DNA of 21,152 bases from an uncultured Bacteroidales bacterium. Lineage in GTDB: Bacteria > Bacteroidota > Bacteroidia > Bacteroidales > P3. The translations under genes and the position numbers were made by a program. Below, in pieces: positions 6,506 through 14,419 of the stretch (its first letter is position 1; every line of letters starts with the position of its first letter). Where the stretch lies: NCBI GenBank assembly GCA_947174375.1, contig CAMWIS010000010.1, positions 1-21,152 on the forward strand, written 5' to 3'. The notes under the pieces are model-generated. The model was not told the origin of the DNA. It made no database searches and was given only the letters and a program-made list of their open reading frames with translations.

Positions 6506-7318
6506 ATGAAACGATTTCTTTTAATCTCAGTATTAACGGTTTTAACCTTTTATGTTATGGCACAGCAAAAGATTGTACAGACGGCCGGCCGCGACCAGTT
6601 GGGGACGTTCGCCCCGAAGTTCGCGGAATTGAACGACGACGTCCTTTTCGGCGAGGTATGGAGCCGAACCGACCAACTCGGCCTGCGGGACCGCAGTTTG
6701 GTGACGCTTACGTCGCTCATCAGTCAGGGCATTACGGACAATTCGTTGATATATCATCTGCAATCGGCCAAAAACAACGGGATTACGCGTACCGAAATCG
6801 CCGAAATCATTACCCATATCGGTTTTTATGCCGGCTGGCCGAAAGCCTGGGCGGCCTTCCGTTTGGCCAAGGACGTTTGGGCCGAAGACGCACAAGGGGA
6901 GGATGCCAAAGCGGCCTTCCAGCGCGGGATGATTTTCCCGATCGGCGAGCCGAATGCGGCCTATGCCCGCTATTTCATCGGCAACAGTTATCTCGCGATG
7001 ATTTCCACGGAGCAGGTTTCGATTGCCAACGTGACGTTCGAACCGCGCTGCCGCAATAACTGGCATATCCACAAAGCCAAGTCGGGCGGCGGTCAGATGT
7101 TGGTCGGCGTGGCCGGCCGCGGCTGGTATCAGGAAGAGGGCAAACCGGCGGTGGAAATCCTGCCGGGCACGGTTATTCATATTCCCGCCAACGTGAAGCA
7201 TTGGCACGGGGCGGCCGCCGACAGTTGGTTCGCGCACCTCGCCTTTGAGATTCCCGGCGAGGAGGCTTCGAACGAATGGCTCGAACCGGTCAGCGACGAG
7301 GAATACGACAAGCTTTAG
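6506..7318 (+). CDS. Exported carboxymuconolactone decarboxylase-like/cupin fusion protein
   Basis: This 270-residue protein joins two folds. A signal peptide (MKRFLLISVLTVLTFYVMAQ) suggests export to the periplasm. Residues about 34-125 look like a CMD/AhpD-like helical domain (LRDRSLVTLTSLIS, then EIAEIITHIGFYAGWPKAW), without the CxxC pair of AhpD peroxidase, so a decarboxylase or isomerase-type or non-redox role is more likely. Residues about 170-250 form a cupin with likely metal ligands His187, His189, Gln197 and His232 or His234, in NWHIHKAKSGGGQ and PANVKHWHG. Gln in place of the usual third-ligand Glu is, as I recall, normal for this subfamily. The substrate is unknown. It is the first gene of a tight run and ends four bases before aroC, but no functional link to aromatic synthesis can be shown. 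Confidence 0.85.
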   Translation: MKRFLLISVLTVLTFYVMAQQKIVQTAGRDQLGTFAPKFAELNDDVLFGEVWSRTDQLGLRDRSLVTLTSLISQGITDNSLIYHLQSAKNNGITRTEIAEIITHIGFYAGWPKAWAAFRLAKDVWAEDAQGEDAKAAFQRGMIFPIGEPNAAYARYFIGNSYLAMISTEQVSIANVTFEPRCRNNWHIHKAKSGGGQMLVGVAGRGWYQEEGKPAVEILPGTVIHIPANVKHWHGAAADSWFAHLAFEIPGEEASNEWLEPVSDEEYDKL

Positions 7319-7322
7319 CGGT

Positions 7323-8396
7323 ATGAATACGTTCGGACGATATTTGCGGTTTACGTCTTTCGGCGAGTCGCACGGCGCGGCGATAGGCGGGGTATTGGAC
7401 GGTATGCCGGGCGGGGTGCCCGTCGATACGGCTTTCGTGCAGGCGGCCCTGGCGCGTCGGCGGCCGGGCAATCCGGACTTGGCCGGTACAAGCGCGCGGC
7501 GCGAGGCCGACGAAGTGCGTTTCCTGTCCGGAATATACGAAGGCAAGACGTTGGGCACGCCCATCGCGTTCCTGATAGAGAATACCGATGCGCGGAGCGC
7601 GGACTATGAGGCCTTGGCGGACGTTTACCGTCCGTCGCACGCCGACGATACGTATGAGGCTAAGTACGGCTGTCGCGATGCGCGCGGCGGCGGGCGGGCC
7701 TCGGCGCGGGAGACGGCCGCGCGCGTGGCGGCCGGTGCTTTGGCGCAGTGTCTCCTATCGGAAGCCGGCGTGAGCGTATATGCCTATACCGAACGGATAG
7801 GCGGGGCCTGTTGCGCCGAACCTTATACGGCCTATGATTTGACACAGGTTTATGACAGTCCGCTGTATTGTCCGGCACCGGCCGCCGCGGCCGCCATGCA
7901 GGCGGAACTCGCGCGTTGTGCGGCCGAGGGCGACACGGTAGGCGGCTGTGTCTGCGGCCTTATCCGCGGACTGCCCAAGGGCTGCGGCGAACCTATATAC
8001 GATAAACTGACGGCGCGTCTGGCGGCCGCGATGATGGGCATCAACGCCGCGCGCGGATTTGAAATCGGGGCGGGCTTTGCCGCAGCCACCATGCGCGGCA
8101 GCGCGCACAACGACGCTTGGACGGGCGTGGATGAAAACGGCCTGTTGCATACGGCGCGGAATCGTTGCGGCGGCGTGCGCGGCGGCATCAGCACGGGCGA
8201 AGACATTTGGTTCCGCGTGGCCTTCAAACCGATTGCGACCTTGGGCCAGCCGATGGAAGTCTGGCACAAGCGGGACGGCCTCAAAAAACAGGCTGCGGGC
8301 GGCCGGCACGATGTGTGCTGTGTGCCGCGGGCGGTGCCGGTCGTGGAGGCGATGGCGGCCCTGACGGCGGCCGATATGTGGTTGGCCTGCCGATGA
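7323..8396 (+). CDS. aroC: Chorismate synthase
   Basis: This is the last shikimate-pathway step, turning 5-enolpyruvylshikimate-3-phosphate into chorismate with reduced FMN. The 357-residue protein shows FGESHG (13-18) with His17, the SHAD segment with His106, GGGRASARET (122-131), GGVRGGISTGEDI (283-295) and the C-terminal GGRHD (326-330). The two histidines are the conserved proton donors of the family. An in-frame start at 7245 lies inside the upstream gene; ATG 7323, four bases after that gene's stop and encoding MNTFGRYLRFTSFGESHG, is the family start. No flavin reductase domain is fused, so it is presumably of the monofunctional bacterial type. It has no obvious promoter and belongs to the run from the CMD-cupin gene to the flavodiiron gene. 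Confidence 0.97.
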   Translation: MNTFGRYLRFTSFGESHGAAIGGVLDGMPGGVPVDTAFVQAALARRRPGNPDLAGTSARREADEVRFLSGIYEGKTLGTPIAFLIENTDARSADYEALADVYRPSHADDTYEAKYGCRDARGGGRASARETAARVAAGALAQCLLSEAGVSVYAYTERIGGACCAEPYTAYDLTQVYDSPLYCPAPAAAAAMQAELARCAAEGDTVGGCVCGLIRGLPKGCGEPIYDKLTARLAAAMMGINAARGFEIGAGFAAATMRGSAHNDAWTGVDENGLLHTARNRCGGVRGGISTGEDIWFRVAFKPIATLGQPMEVWHKRDGLKKQAAGGRHDVCCVPRAVPVVEAMAALTAADMWLACR

Positions 8397-8411
8397 AAAG
8401 ATACGCCGGTC

Positions 8412-10481
8412 ATGCACGTCTCGTTTGTACATCCGGAATTCCTATGGGGCTGGGCGTTCGTGCTCGTGCCCGTCTTACTCCATCTGTTCGATTGGAAATG
8501 CTATAAGACGGTCTATTTCCCGTATGTGGCGGCCTTGCAACAGGCGCAACAGCAACATAAACGGCAGCGGCAACTGCGCCGCCGTTTGATTTTGGCCTGC
8601 CGGGTGGCGGCCATTGTCTGTGTCGTCGCGGCCTTCGCACGGCCGGTATGGCATGAGGCGGGGGCGGTCGTCCCTAAGGCGGATAAGCCGTATTTCAGTA
8701 TCTATGTCGATAATTCCTGCTCCATGTCCGCCCCCTATGGCGCGGCGGGAAGCGTGCTGGGCGCGGCCACGGCCGAGGCGGCGCGGGTGGTGCGTCAGGC
8801 ACCCGAAACGGCTGGCATCCAACTCCTGACCAATGTGTTTTCGGACCGGCAGCAGGCCTTCTTGACGCCGGCGGAAGCCTTGCAGGCCTTGTCGGGAATG
8901 GCGCCCGTGCCGGCCTCCCGCACGTTGGGCGAAGTGACGCTGCGTATGCGCGCCGCCGCCGAAGAGGCGGGGATTCCGCCCGAAGCCGTGCAGCGCGTCT
9001 ATATCTCCGATTTTCAAACCGTGTTTTTTGACGGCGCCTTGGACAGTCAGGCACAATATATCGCGTTGACGCCCGCGCCTTACGACGATTGGCACATCGA
9101 CAGCGTGGCCTTGGGACAGGCGGTTTCGCCGCTGACGGGCGAGGGCGAACTGCAGGTGTGGGTCAGCCGCAGCCCGTCGGCGGGCGGCTTGGCGGAACAA
9201 CGGTTGCGCTTCCTCGCGGACGGGCAGGCGATGCCGGCGCGCCGGTTGGCGTTGCAGCCCGGCGAACGGGTCTGCGAAACCTGGCCGTTCCGTCTGACGG
9301 CACCGGGCCATCATGCCGTGGCATTGCGTTTAGACCCCGACAGCGTGCCCTATAACAACCATTGGCATATCAGTCTTTATCGGCCGCCGGTCTGCCGCGT
9401 GCTGCACGTTTACGCGGGGAAGCCGTCCGAGGCCGCGCGGCGTTTGTTCGGCCGCGATTCCGCTTTCAGCTATGGGGCCGTGCCGTTCAACCGTTTGGAC
9501 TATGACGCTTTGCAAACGGCCGATTTCCTGCTCGTGGAGGGATTGTCGGCCTGGCCATCGGCCTTGACCGCCCGTTTGGGCGATTATCTGCGGCAGGGCG
9601 GCCGCCTGGCCATCGTACCGCCCGCGCCCGCGGCGGAAACCTCAGTGGACGCGCTCGACGCCTGGCTGCGGACGTTGGTCGGTCAATCCGTTTATAGCCG
9701 CTATACGGCTTATGCACCATACCCCAAACAGATAAGCGTGGAGCCGGCCTTGCGGCGGCATCCGGTTTGGCGGAAGGCCGTCTTGGCCGGCGGCCGCACG
9801 GCATCCGAGCGGACCGCCACCGAGCCGCTGACGGTTTACGGAGCCTACGGCTTGGCCGCGACGGAAAACCCGTTGTGGCCGGATTTCATCGCGGACTACC
9901 GCGTCGGCAGCGGCCGCCTCTACTTGTTCGCCGCGCCTTGGGACGCGGCCTACAGCACGTTTACGCGGCATTACGGCTTTGTCGTCTGTCTGCTCGGCAT
10001 GGCGGGGGAAGGCGGCGGGCTGAGGCCGCTGTATGTGGCCGACCGCCGTGCCGGTTACACCTTGGCGTCCGCGCCGCGCGGCGCCACCGCCGGGGGCAAG
10101 GGGCTGCGGTTGGTGCCCGTCGGCATCGGCGGGGCTTCGTTGCCCGCCGACACGCAGGCCCTGCCGGCCAAGGTCGGTTTCGTGGCCGGTGCCTATCGGC
10201 TCTACGGCTTGGAGACGTTGCCGCCGGGGCATTACCGGCTGACGGATGCGTCGGGGCGGGAACTCGACCTGTTGGCGCTGAATCCGCCCGCCTCGGAGTC
10301 GTGGCAGGCGTATCGCCAACCGACCGCTGCCGATACCGTCATCCAAGCGTTGAAAAAAGGCGCGAATTCGGCGCGTTCATCCGTGCCTTTGTGGAAAATA
10401 TTGCTTATTTTTGCCTTGGCCTTGATGGGGGTGGAAGCCGGCTTGCTGTACGCTTCCAAACCGCCCCGTCCGAAGGCCTAA
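8412..10481 (+). CDS. BatA-like membrane protein with N-terminal double anchor and VWA-like domain
   Basis: The 689-residue protein starts with the two-helix anchor of Bacteroidota BatA-type proteins (FLWGWAFVLVPVLLHLFDW at 10-28, then a basic linker and LACRVAAIVCVVAAFARPVW at 61-80). A von Willebrand A-like domain follows, with a MIDAS-type D-N-S-C-S at 100-104. The middle (about 327-405) has the alternating strand and helix pattern of a glutamine-amidotransferase-like fold (RVLHVYAGKP, ADFLLVEG, GGRLAIVPP), and a last membrane helix lies near residues 655-675. So most of the chain is periplasmic between terminal anchors. Relatives occur widely in this phylum, but their role is unknown. MoxR or other Bat genes, which would point to an aerotolerance operon, are not nearby. 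It lies 15 bases after aroC and 13 before parC. Confidence 0.82.
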   Translation: MHVSFVHPEFLWGWAFVLVPVLLHLFDWKCYKTVYFPYVAALQQAQQQHKRQRQLRRRLILACRVAAIVCVVAAFARPVWHEAGAVVPKADKPYFSIYVDNSCSMSAPYGAAGSVLGAATAEAARVVRQAPETAGIQLLTNVFSDRQQAFLTPAEALQALSGMAPVPASRTLGEVTLRMRAAAEEAGIPPEAVQRVYISDFQTVFFDGALDSQAQYIALTPAPYDDWHIDSVALGQAVSPLTGEGELQVWVSRSPSAGGLAEQRLRFLADGQAMPARRLALQPGERVCETWPFRLTAPGHHAVALRLDPDSVPYNNHWHISLYRPPVCRVLHVYAGKPSEAARRLFGRDSAFSYGAVPFNRLDYDALQTADFLLVEGLSAWPSALTARLGDYLRQGGRLAIVPPAPAAETSVDALDAWLRTLVGQSVYSRYTAYAPYPKQISVEPALRRHPVWRKAVLAGGRTASERTATEPLTVYGAYGLAATENPLWPDFIADYRVGSGRLYLFAAPWDAAYSTFTRHYGFVVCLLGMAGEGGGLRPLYVADRRAGYTLASAPRGATAGGKGLRLVPVGIGGASLPADTQALPAKVGFVAGAYRLYGLETLPPGHYRLTDASGRELDLLALNPPASESWQAYRQPTAADTVIQALKKGANSARSSVPLWKILLIFALALMGVEAGLLYASKPPRPKA

Positions 10482-10494
10482 GCCTTTTACGATT

Positions 10495-13128
10495 ATGACA
10501 GAGGAAATCAACGATAACGCATCTTCATCCCCCTACCGCGTCCAGTCCATTCCGGGTATGTTCCAGAACTGGTTTCTGGATTATGCCTCGTATGTGATAC
10601 TCGAACGCGCCGTACCCGAAATCACCGACGGCCTGAAGCCCGTTCAGCGGCGCATCCTGCACGCCTTGTATAAGCTGGAGGACGGCCGATACAACAAGGT
10701 GGCCAACGTGGTCGGGCATACGATGCAGTACCACCCGCACGGCGACGCCTCCATCGGCGACGCGCTCGTGCAACTCGGGCAGAAAAACCTGCTCATCGAC
10801 TGCCAGGGTAACTGGGGCAACATCCTGACCGGCGACTCGGCGGCGGCCCCCCGTTACATCGAGGCGCGTTTGTCCAAGTTCGCGCTGGAAGTCGTGTTCA
10901 ACCCCAAGACGACGATTTGGAAACCCTCTTACGACGGCCGCAATCAGGAACCGGTCGTGCTGCCCGTCAAATTCCCGCTGCTGTTGGCGCAGGGCGTGGA
11001 GGGCATCGCGGTGGGGCTTTCCACCAAAGTGTTGCCGCATAATTTCCGGGAACTGTTGCAGGCGTCGGTGGCCATCCTCAAAAAGGAAGACTTTACGCTC
11101 TATCCCGATTTCCCGACCGGCGGCCTCATGGACGTGACCAATTATCAGGACGGACGTCGCGGCGGCAAGGTGCGCGTAAGGGCGCGTATTTCGCAGGCCG
11201 ACAAAAAGACGTTGGTCATAGAGGATATCCCTTACGGCGAAACGACGGTATCGGTCATCGACTCCATCTTGAAGGCCAACGACAAGGGCAAGATTAAAAT
11301 CCGCAAGATAGAGGACAATACGGCCGAGAACGTCGAAATCGTCGTGCATCTGCAACCCGGCGTTTCACCCGATACGACGATAGACGCGCTCTATGCGTTC
11401 ACGAACTGCGAGGTGTCGATTTCGCCCAACGCCTGCGTCATCACGGACGGGGCGCCGGCCTTCATGGACGTGAAGGAAATTCTGCGCAGCTCCACGGCCG
11501 ACACGGTGGAACTCTTGAAGCAGGAGTTGCAGATCCGTCAGGAAGAATTGGAAAGCGATTGGCATTATACGTCCTTGGAAAAGATTTTCTTCGAGGAACG
11601 GATTTACCGGGAATTGGAGAAAGACGCGAAGAAGTGGGAGGATTTGCTCAAATGCATCGAAAAGGCGTTCAAACCGTTTGAATCGCGCCTGCGCCGCGCC
11701 GTCACGCGCGAGGATGTCGTCCGGCTGACGGAAAAGCCGGTGCGCAAGATTTCCAAGTTCGACGTCAAGAAAGCCGACACGCATATCAAGGAACTGGAAG
11801 CCGAGATGAAGGTGGTGGCGCATAAGCTGTCGCACCTGACCGATTACGCCATCGAATATTTCGAGCATATCTTGGAGAAGTACGGCGAGGGGCGCGAACG
11901 CAAAACCGAAATCCGGAGTTTCGAGGTCATCCAGGCGGCGCGCGTCGCGGCCACGAATCAGAAACTCTATGTCAACCGCGAGGAAGGCTTTGTGGGGACG
12001 GGCATGAAGAAGGACGAATACGTTTGCGAATGTTCCGACCTCGACGACATCATCGTGTTCCGGCAGGACGGCAATTTCATGGTGACGAAAGTGGCCGACA
12101 AGGTGTTTGTGGGCAAAGACATCCTGCACGTGGGCGTCTTTGCGCGCAACGACGAACGCACGATATATAATATGGCCTATCACGACGGCAAGAGCGGTTT
12201 CGCCTATGTGAAACGTTTTGCGATAGGCGGCGTGACGCGCGACAAGGACTACCTGTTGACGCAGGGCACGCCCGGTACGAAAATCCTGTATTTTACGGCC
12301 AATCCGAACGGCGAGGCCGAGGTGGTGAAAGTGTATCTGAAGCCGAAGCCGAAATTGAAGAAATTGCAGTTCGAGTTCGATTTCAAGACGCTGGCGGTCA
12401 AGGGGCGCGGTTCGATGGGCAACATCCTGAGCCGCAATCCGGTCAAGAAGGTGATTTTGGCGGAAGAAGGCGTCTCCACGTTGGGGGCGCGCCGCATCTG
12501 GTACGATGAGGTCGTGCAACGGCTCAACGCCGAGGAACGCGGCCTGCTGCTGGGCGAATTCAAGGGCGACGACAAGATTCTGACGCTGATGGAGAACGGC
12601 GCCTATAAACTGACTTCGTTCGACCTGAGTACGCATTTCGAAGAGGATATGACGTATATCGGCAAGTATTATCCCGACCGCATCGTGACGGCCATCTATA
12701 TCGAACCGAAAACGGATCTGTGGTATATCAAACGCTTCTGCCCCGAAATGAGCGACAAGCGCGTCGCGTTTTTGGAGGAGGGGGCGGTTTGCCGTGCGAT
12801 GACGGTGGATTACGCGCCGCGCCTGCGGGTTATCTATAAGCCCGACGCCAAGGGGCGCGTGCCCGAACCGGAGGAAGTGGACGTGGCGGAATTCATTGCC
12901 GTAAAGGGCTTCAAGGCCAAGGGCAAACGTCTGTCGGGCAAGGCGGTCGAGAAAGTGGAATGGCTGGAACCGGCGGAAGAAGAACCCGATTACGAGGCCC
13001 TGCTGCGGGAACGCTTGGCGGCGGAGGCCGCGGCTTCCGAGGCGGCCACGTTCGGCGGCGATGACGAGCCGGAGGACGGGGCGGCCGATGACGGCGTGGT
13101 GCCGGAGCAGCTCTCGCTTGAATTTTAA
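10495..13128 (+). CDS. parC: DNA topoisomerase IV subunit A (ParC/GyrA family)
   Basis: This type II topoisomerase subunit breaks and rejoins DNA, chiefly to unlink daughter chromosomes. The 877 residues hold the breakage-reunion domain with ITDGLKPVQRRIL (43-55), the HPHGDASIGDALVQ region (80-93) and catalytic Tyr121 in APRYIEARL. A long coiled linker (about 430-500) leads to a beta-pinwheel C-terminal domain. That domain lacks a clean GyrA box (QRRGGKG); KGRGSMGNI near 635 is a degenerate copy, which supports ParC rather than GyrA. The acidic tail (about 855-877) is rich in Glu and Asp. Compared with E. coli GyrA Ser83, the position here is Ala85, as in other Bacteroidota ParC proteins as I recall them; the Asp87 equivalent is Asp89. 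parE is not adjacent. Confidence 0.93.
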   Translation: MTEEINDNASSSPYRVQSIPGMFQNWFLDYASYVILERAVPEITDGLKPVQRRILHALYKLEDGRYNKVANVVGHTMQYHPHGDASIGDALVQLGQKNLLIDCQGNWGNILTGDSAAAPRYIEARLSKFALEVVFNPKTTIWKPSYDGRNQEPVVLPVKFPLLLAQGVEGIAVGLSTKVLPHNFRELLQASVAILKKEDFTLYPDFPTGGLMDVTNYQDGRRGGKVRVRARISQADKKTLVIEDIPYGETTVSVIDSILKANDKGKIKIRKIEDNTAENVEIVVHLQPGVSPDTTIDALYAFTNCEVSISPNACVITDGAPAFMDVKEILRSSTADTVELLKQELQIRQEELESDWHYTSLEKIFFEERIYRELEKDAKKWEDLLKCIEKAFKPFESRLRRAVTREDVVRLTEKPVRKISKFDVKKADTHIKELEAEMKVVAHKLSHLTDYAIEYFEHILEKYGEGRERKTEIRSFEVIQAARVAATNQKLYVNREEGFVGTGMKKDEYVCECSDLDDIIVFRQDGNFMVTKVADKVFVGKDILHVGVFARNDERTIYNMAYHDGKSGFAYVKRFAIGGVTRDKDYLLTQGTPGTKILYFTANPNGEAEVVKVYLKPKPKLKKLQFEFDFKTLAVKGRGSMGNILSRNPVKKVILAEEGVSTLGARRIWYDEVVQRLNAEERGLLLGEFKGDDKILTLMENGAYKLTSFDLSTHFEEDMTYIGKYYPDRIVTAIYIEPKTDLWYIKRFCPEMSDKRVAFLEEGAVCRAMTVDYAPRLRVIYKPDAKGRVPEPEEVDVAEFIAVKGFKAKGKRLSGKAVEKVEWLEPAEEEPDYEALLRERLAAEAAASEAATFGGDDEPEDGAADDGVVPEQLSLEF

Positions 13129-13158
13129 CGGAATAAGAACCTTTAAATCATAAATGAT

Positions 13159-14352
13159 ATGAAAAACAGCGAAGTTAAAAACATTGCCCCCGGTGTGGAC
13201 TGGGTCGGCATTTTGGATTTCGATATCGTGACGTTCGACGTGGTCATGGAGACCAAATACGGCACGACCTATAACTCTTATTTGGTGCGCGGCAGTCAGA
13301 AAACGGCCTTGGTGGAAACGGCCAAGGTGACGTTTTGGGACGAATACCTTGAAAAAATCAAATCGCTCGTGGATCCGGCCTCTATCGACTACCTCGTATT
13401 GAACCATACCGAGCCCGACCATAGCGGTTCGCTCGTAAAACTGTTGGAGATTTGCCCGAAAGCGACGGTCATCGCAAGCGGTACGGCCCTGCGTTATTTG
13501 GCCGACATCGTGAACCGACCGTTCCCGCAACAGGCCGTCAAAGACGGCGACAGCCTGGATTTGGGCGGCAAGACGTTGCGTTTCATCAGTGCGCCCAACC
13601 TGCACTGGCCGGACAGTATGTACACGTACCTGCCCGAAGACAAGGTGCTGTTCACGTGCGACTCGTTCGGCGCGCACTATGCCGACAAGGGCGTTTTCGA
13701 CGATGCGGTGGGCAATTACGACGACGCGTTCAAATATTACTTTTGGGCGATTCTGCGTCCGTTCAGCCGCTTCTTCCTGAAAGCCATCGAAAAGGTGGAA
13801 GCCTTGGATATCGCCGCGATTTGTCCGGGGCACGGCCCGATTCTGCGGAAAGACTGGAAAAAGTACGTGGCCTTGTCCAAACAGTGGAGCGAGGAGTTCA
13901 TCAAGTTCCCGCTTACCAACCGCGTCATGGTGGCCTACGTATCGGCTTACGGTTATACGGGCGCGTTGGCCGAAAAGATAGCCGACGGCATCCGTTCGGC
14001 GGGGCTGGACGTGGATCTCTGCAATGTGGAGAAGATGGAGGCCGGCGAGATTTCGGCGCATATGGAACAGGCTTCGGCCTATCTGTTCGGTTCCTCGACA
14101 ATCAACCAAAACGCGTTGCCGCCGATTTACACCTGTTTTGCGCTCCTGTCGCCCTTACGCGACCGCGGCAAACTGGCCGGTGGCTTCGGCTCTTACGGTT
14201 GGAGCGGCGAAGCGCGCGACGTTATCGAAGGCAATATCAAGACGTGCAAGCTTTCGTTCGTGGAGAATTACTTTGTCAAGTTCCGTCCGAGCGAGGAAGA
14301 ACTCAAGGGCGCGTTCGACTTCGGCGTCCGCTTTGCACAGAAGATGCTCTAA
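13159..14352 (+). CDS. Flavodiiron protein (FprA-type O2/NO reductase)
   Basis: This soluble enzyme reduces oxygen to water and/or nitric oxide to N2O, protecting anaerobes. The 397 residues are a two-domain class A protein. The metallo-beta-lactamase-like part keeps every diiron ligand: His83, Glu85, Asp87 and His88 in NHTEPDHSGS, His149 in NLHWPDSM, Asp168 in TCDSFG and His225 in CPGHG. The C-terminal flavodoxin domain (about 256-397) begins VMVAYVSAYGYTGALAEKI. No rubredoxin or flavin reductase domain is fused and no rubredoxin gene is adjacent, so the electron donor must be encoded elsewhere. It starts 30 bases after parC and its transcript ends in the bidirectional terminator. O2 versus NO preference cannot be told from sequence. 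Confidence 0.95.
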   Translation: MKNSEVKNIAPGVDWVGILDFDIVTFDVVMETKYGTTYNSYLVRGSQKTALVETAKVTFWDEYLEKIKSLVDPASIDYLVLNHTEPDHSGSLVKLLEICPKATVIASGTALRYLADIVNRPFPQQAVKDGDSLDLGGKTLRFISAPNLHWPDSMYTYLPEDKVLFTCDSFGAHYADKGVFDDAVGNYDDAFKYYFWAILRPFSRFFLKAIEKVEALDIAAICPGHGPILRKDWKKYVALSKQWSEEFIKFPLTNRVMVAYVSAYGYTGALAEKIADGIRSAGLDVDLCNVEKMEAGEISAHMEQASAYLFGSSTINQNALPPIYTCFALLSPLRDRGKLAGGFGSYGWSGEARDVIEGNIKTCKLSFVENYFVKFRPSEEELKGAFDFGVRFAQKML

Positions 14353-14371
14353 GACCGCTTGCATCGATAAG

Positions 14372-14401
14372 AAAAAAGCACCCCGAACGGGGTGCTTTTT
14401 T
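14372..14401. terminator. Bidirectional terminator between the flavodiiron and dxs genes
   Basis: AAAAAAGCACCCCG (14372-14385) and CGGGGTGCTTTTTT (14388-14401) are perfect complements around two bases. The stem is flanked by A6 on the left and T6 on the right, so it works on both strands and separates the convergent genes, whose stops are 67 bases apart. Confidence 0.92.
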
Positions 14402-14419
14402 CGTTTAGGGATGGCCGTT

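Noticed and set aside
11365..14109. A 914-codon open frame on the minus strand opposite parC and the flavodiiron gene
   Set aside because: Its product has no domain I recognise and low-complexity His/Arg-rich composition. The sense genes have intact family motifs, so the frame is a by-product of GC-rich codon use.
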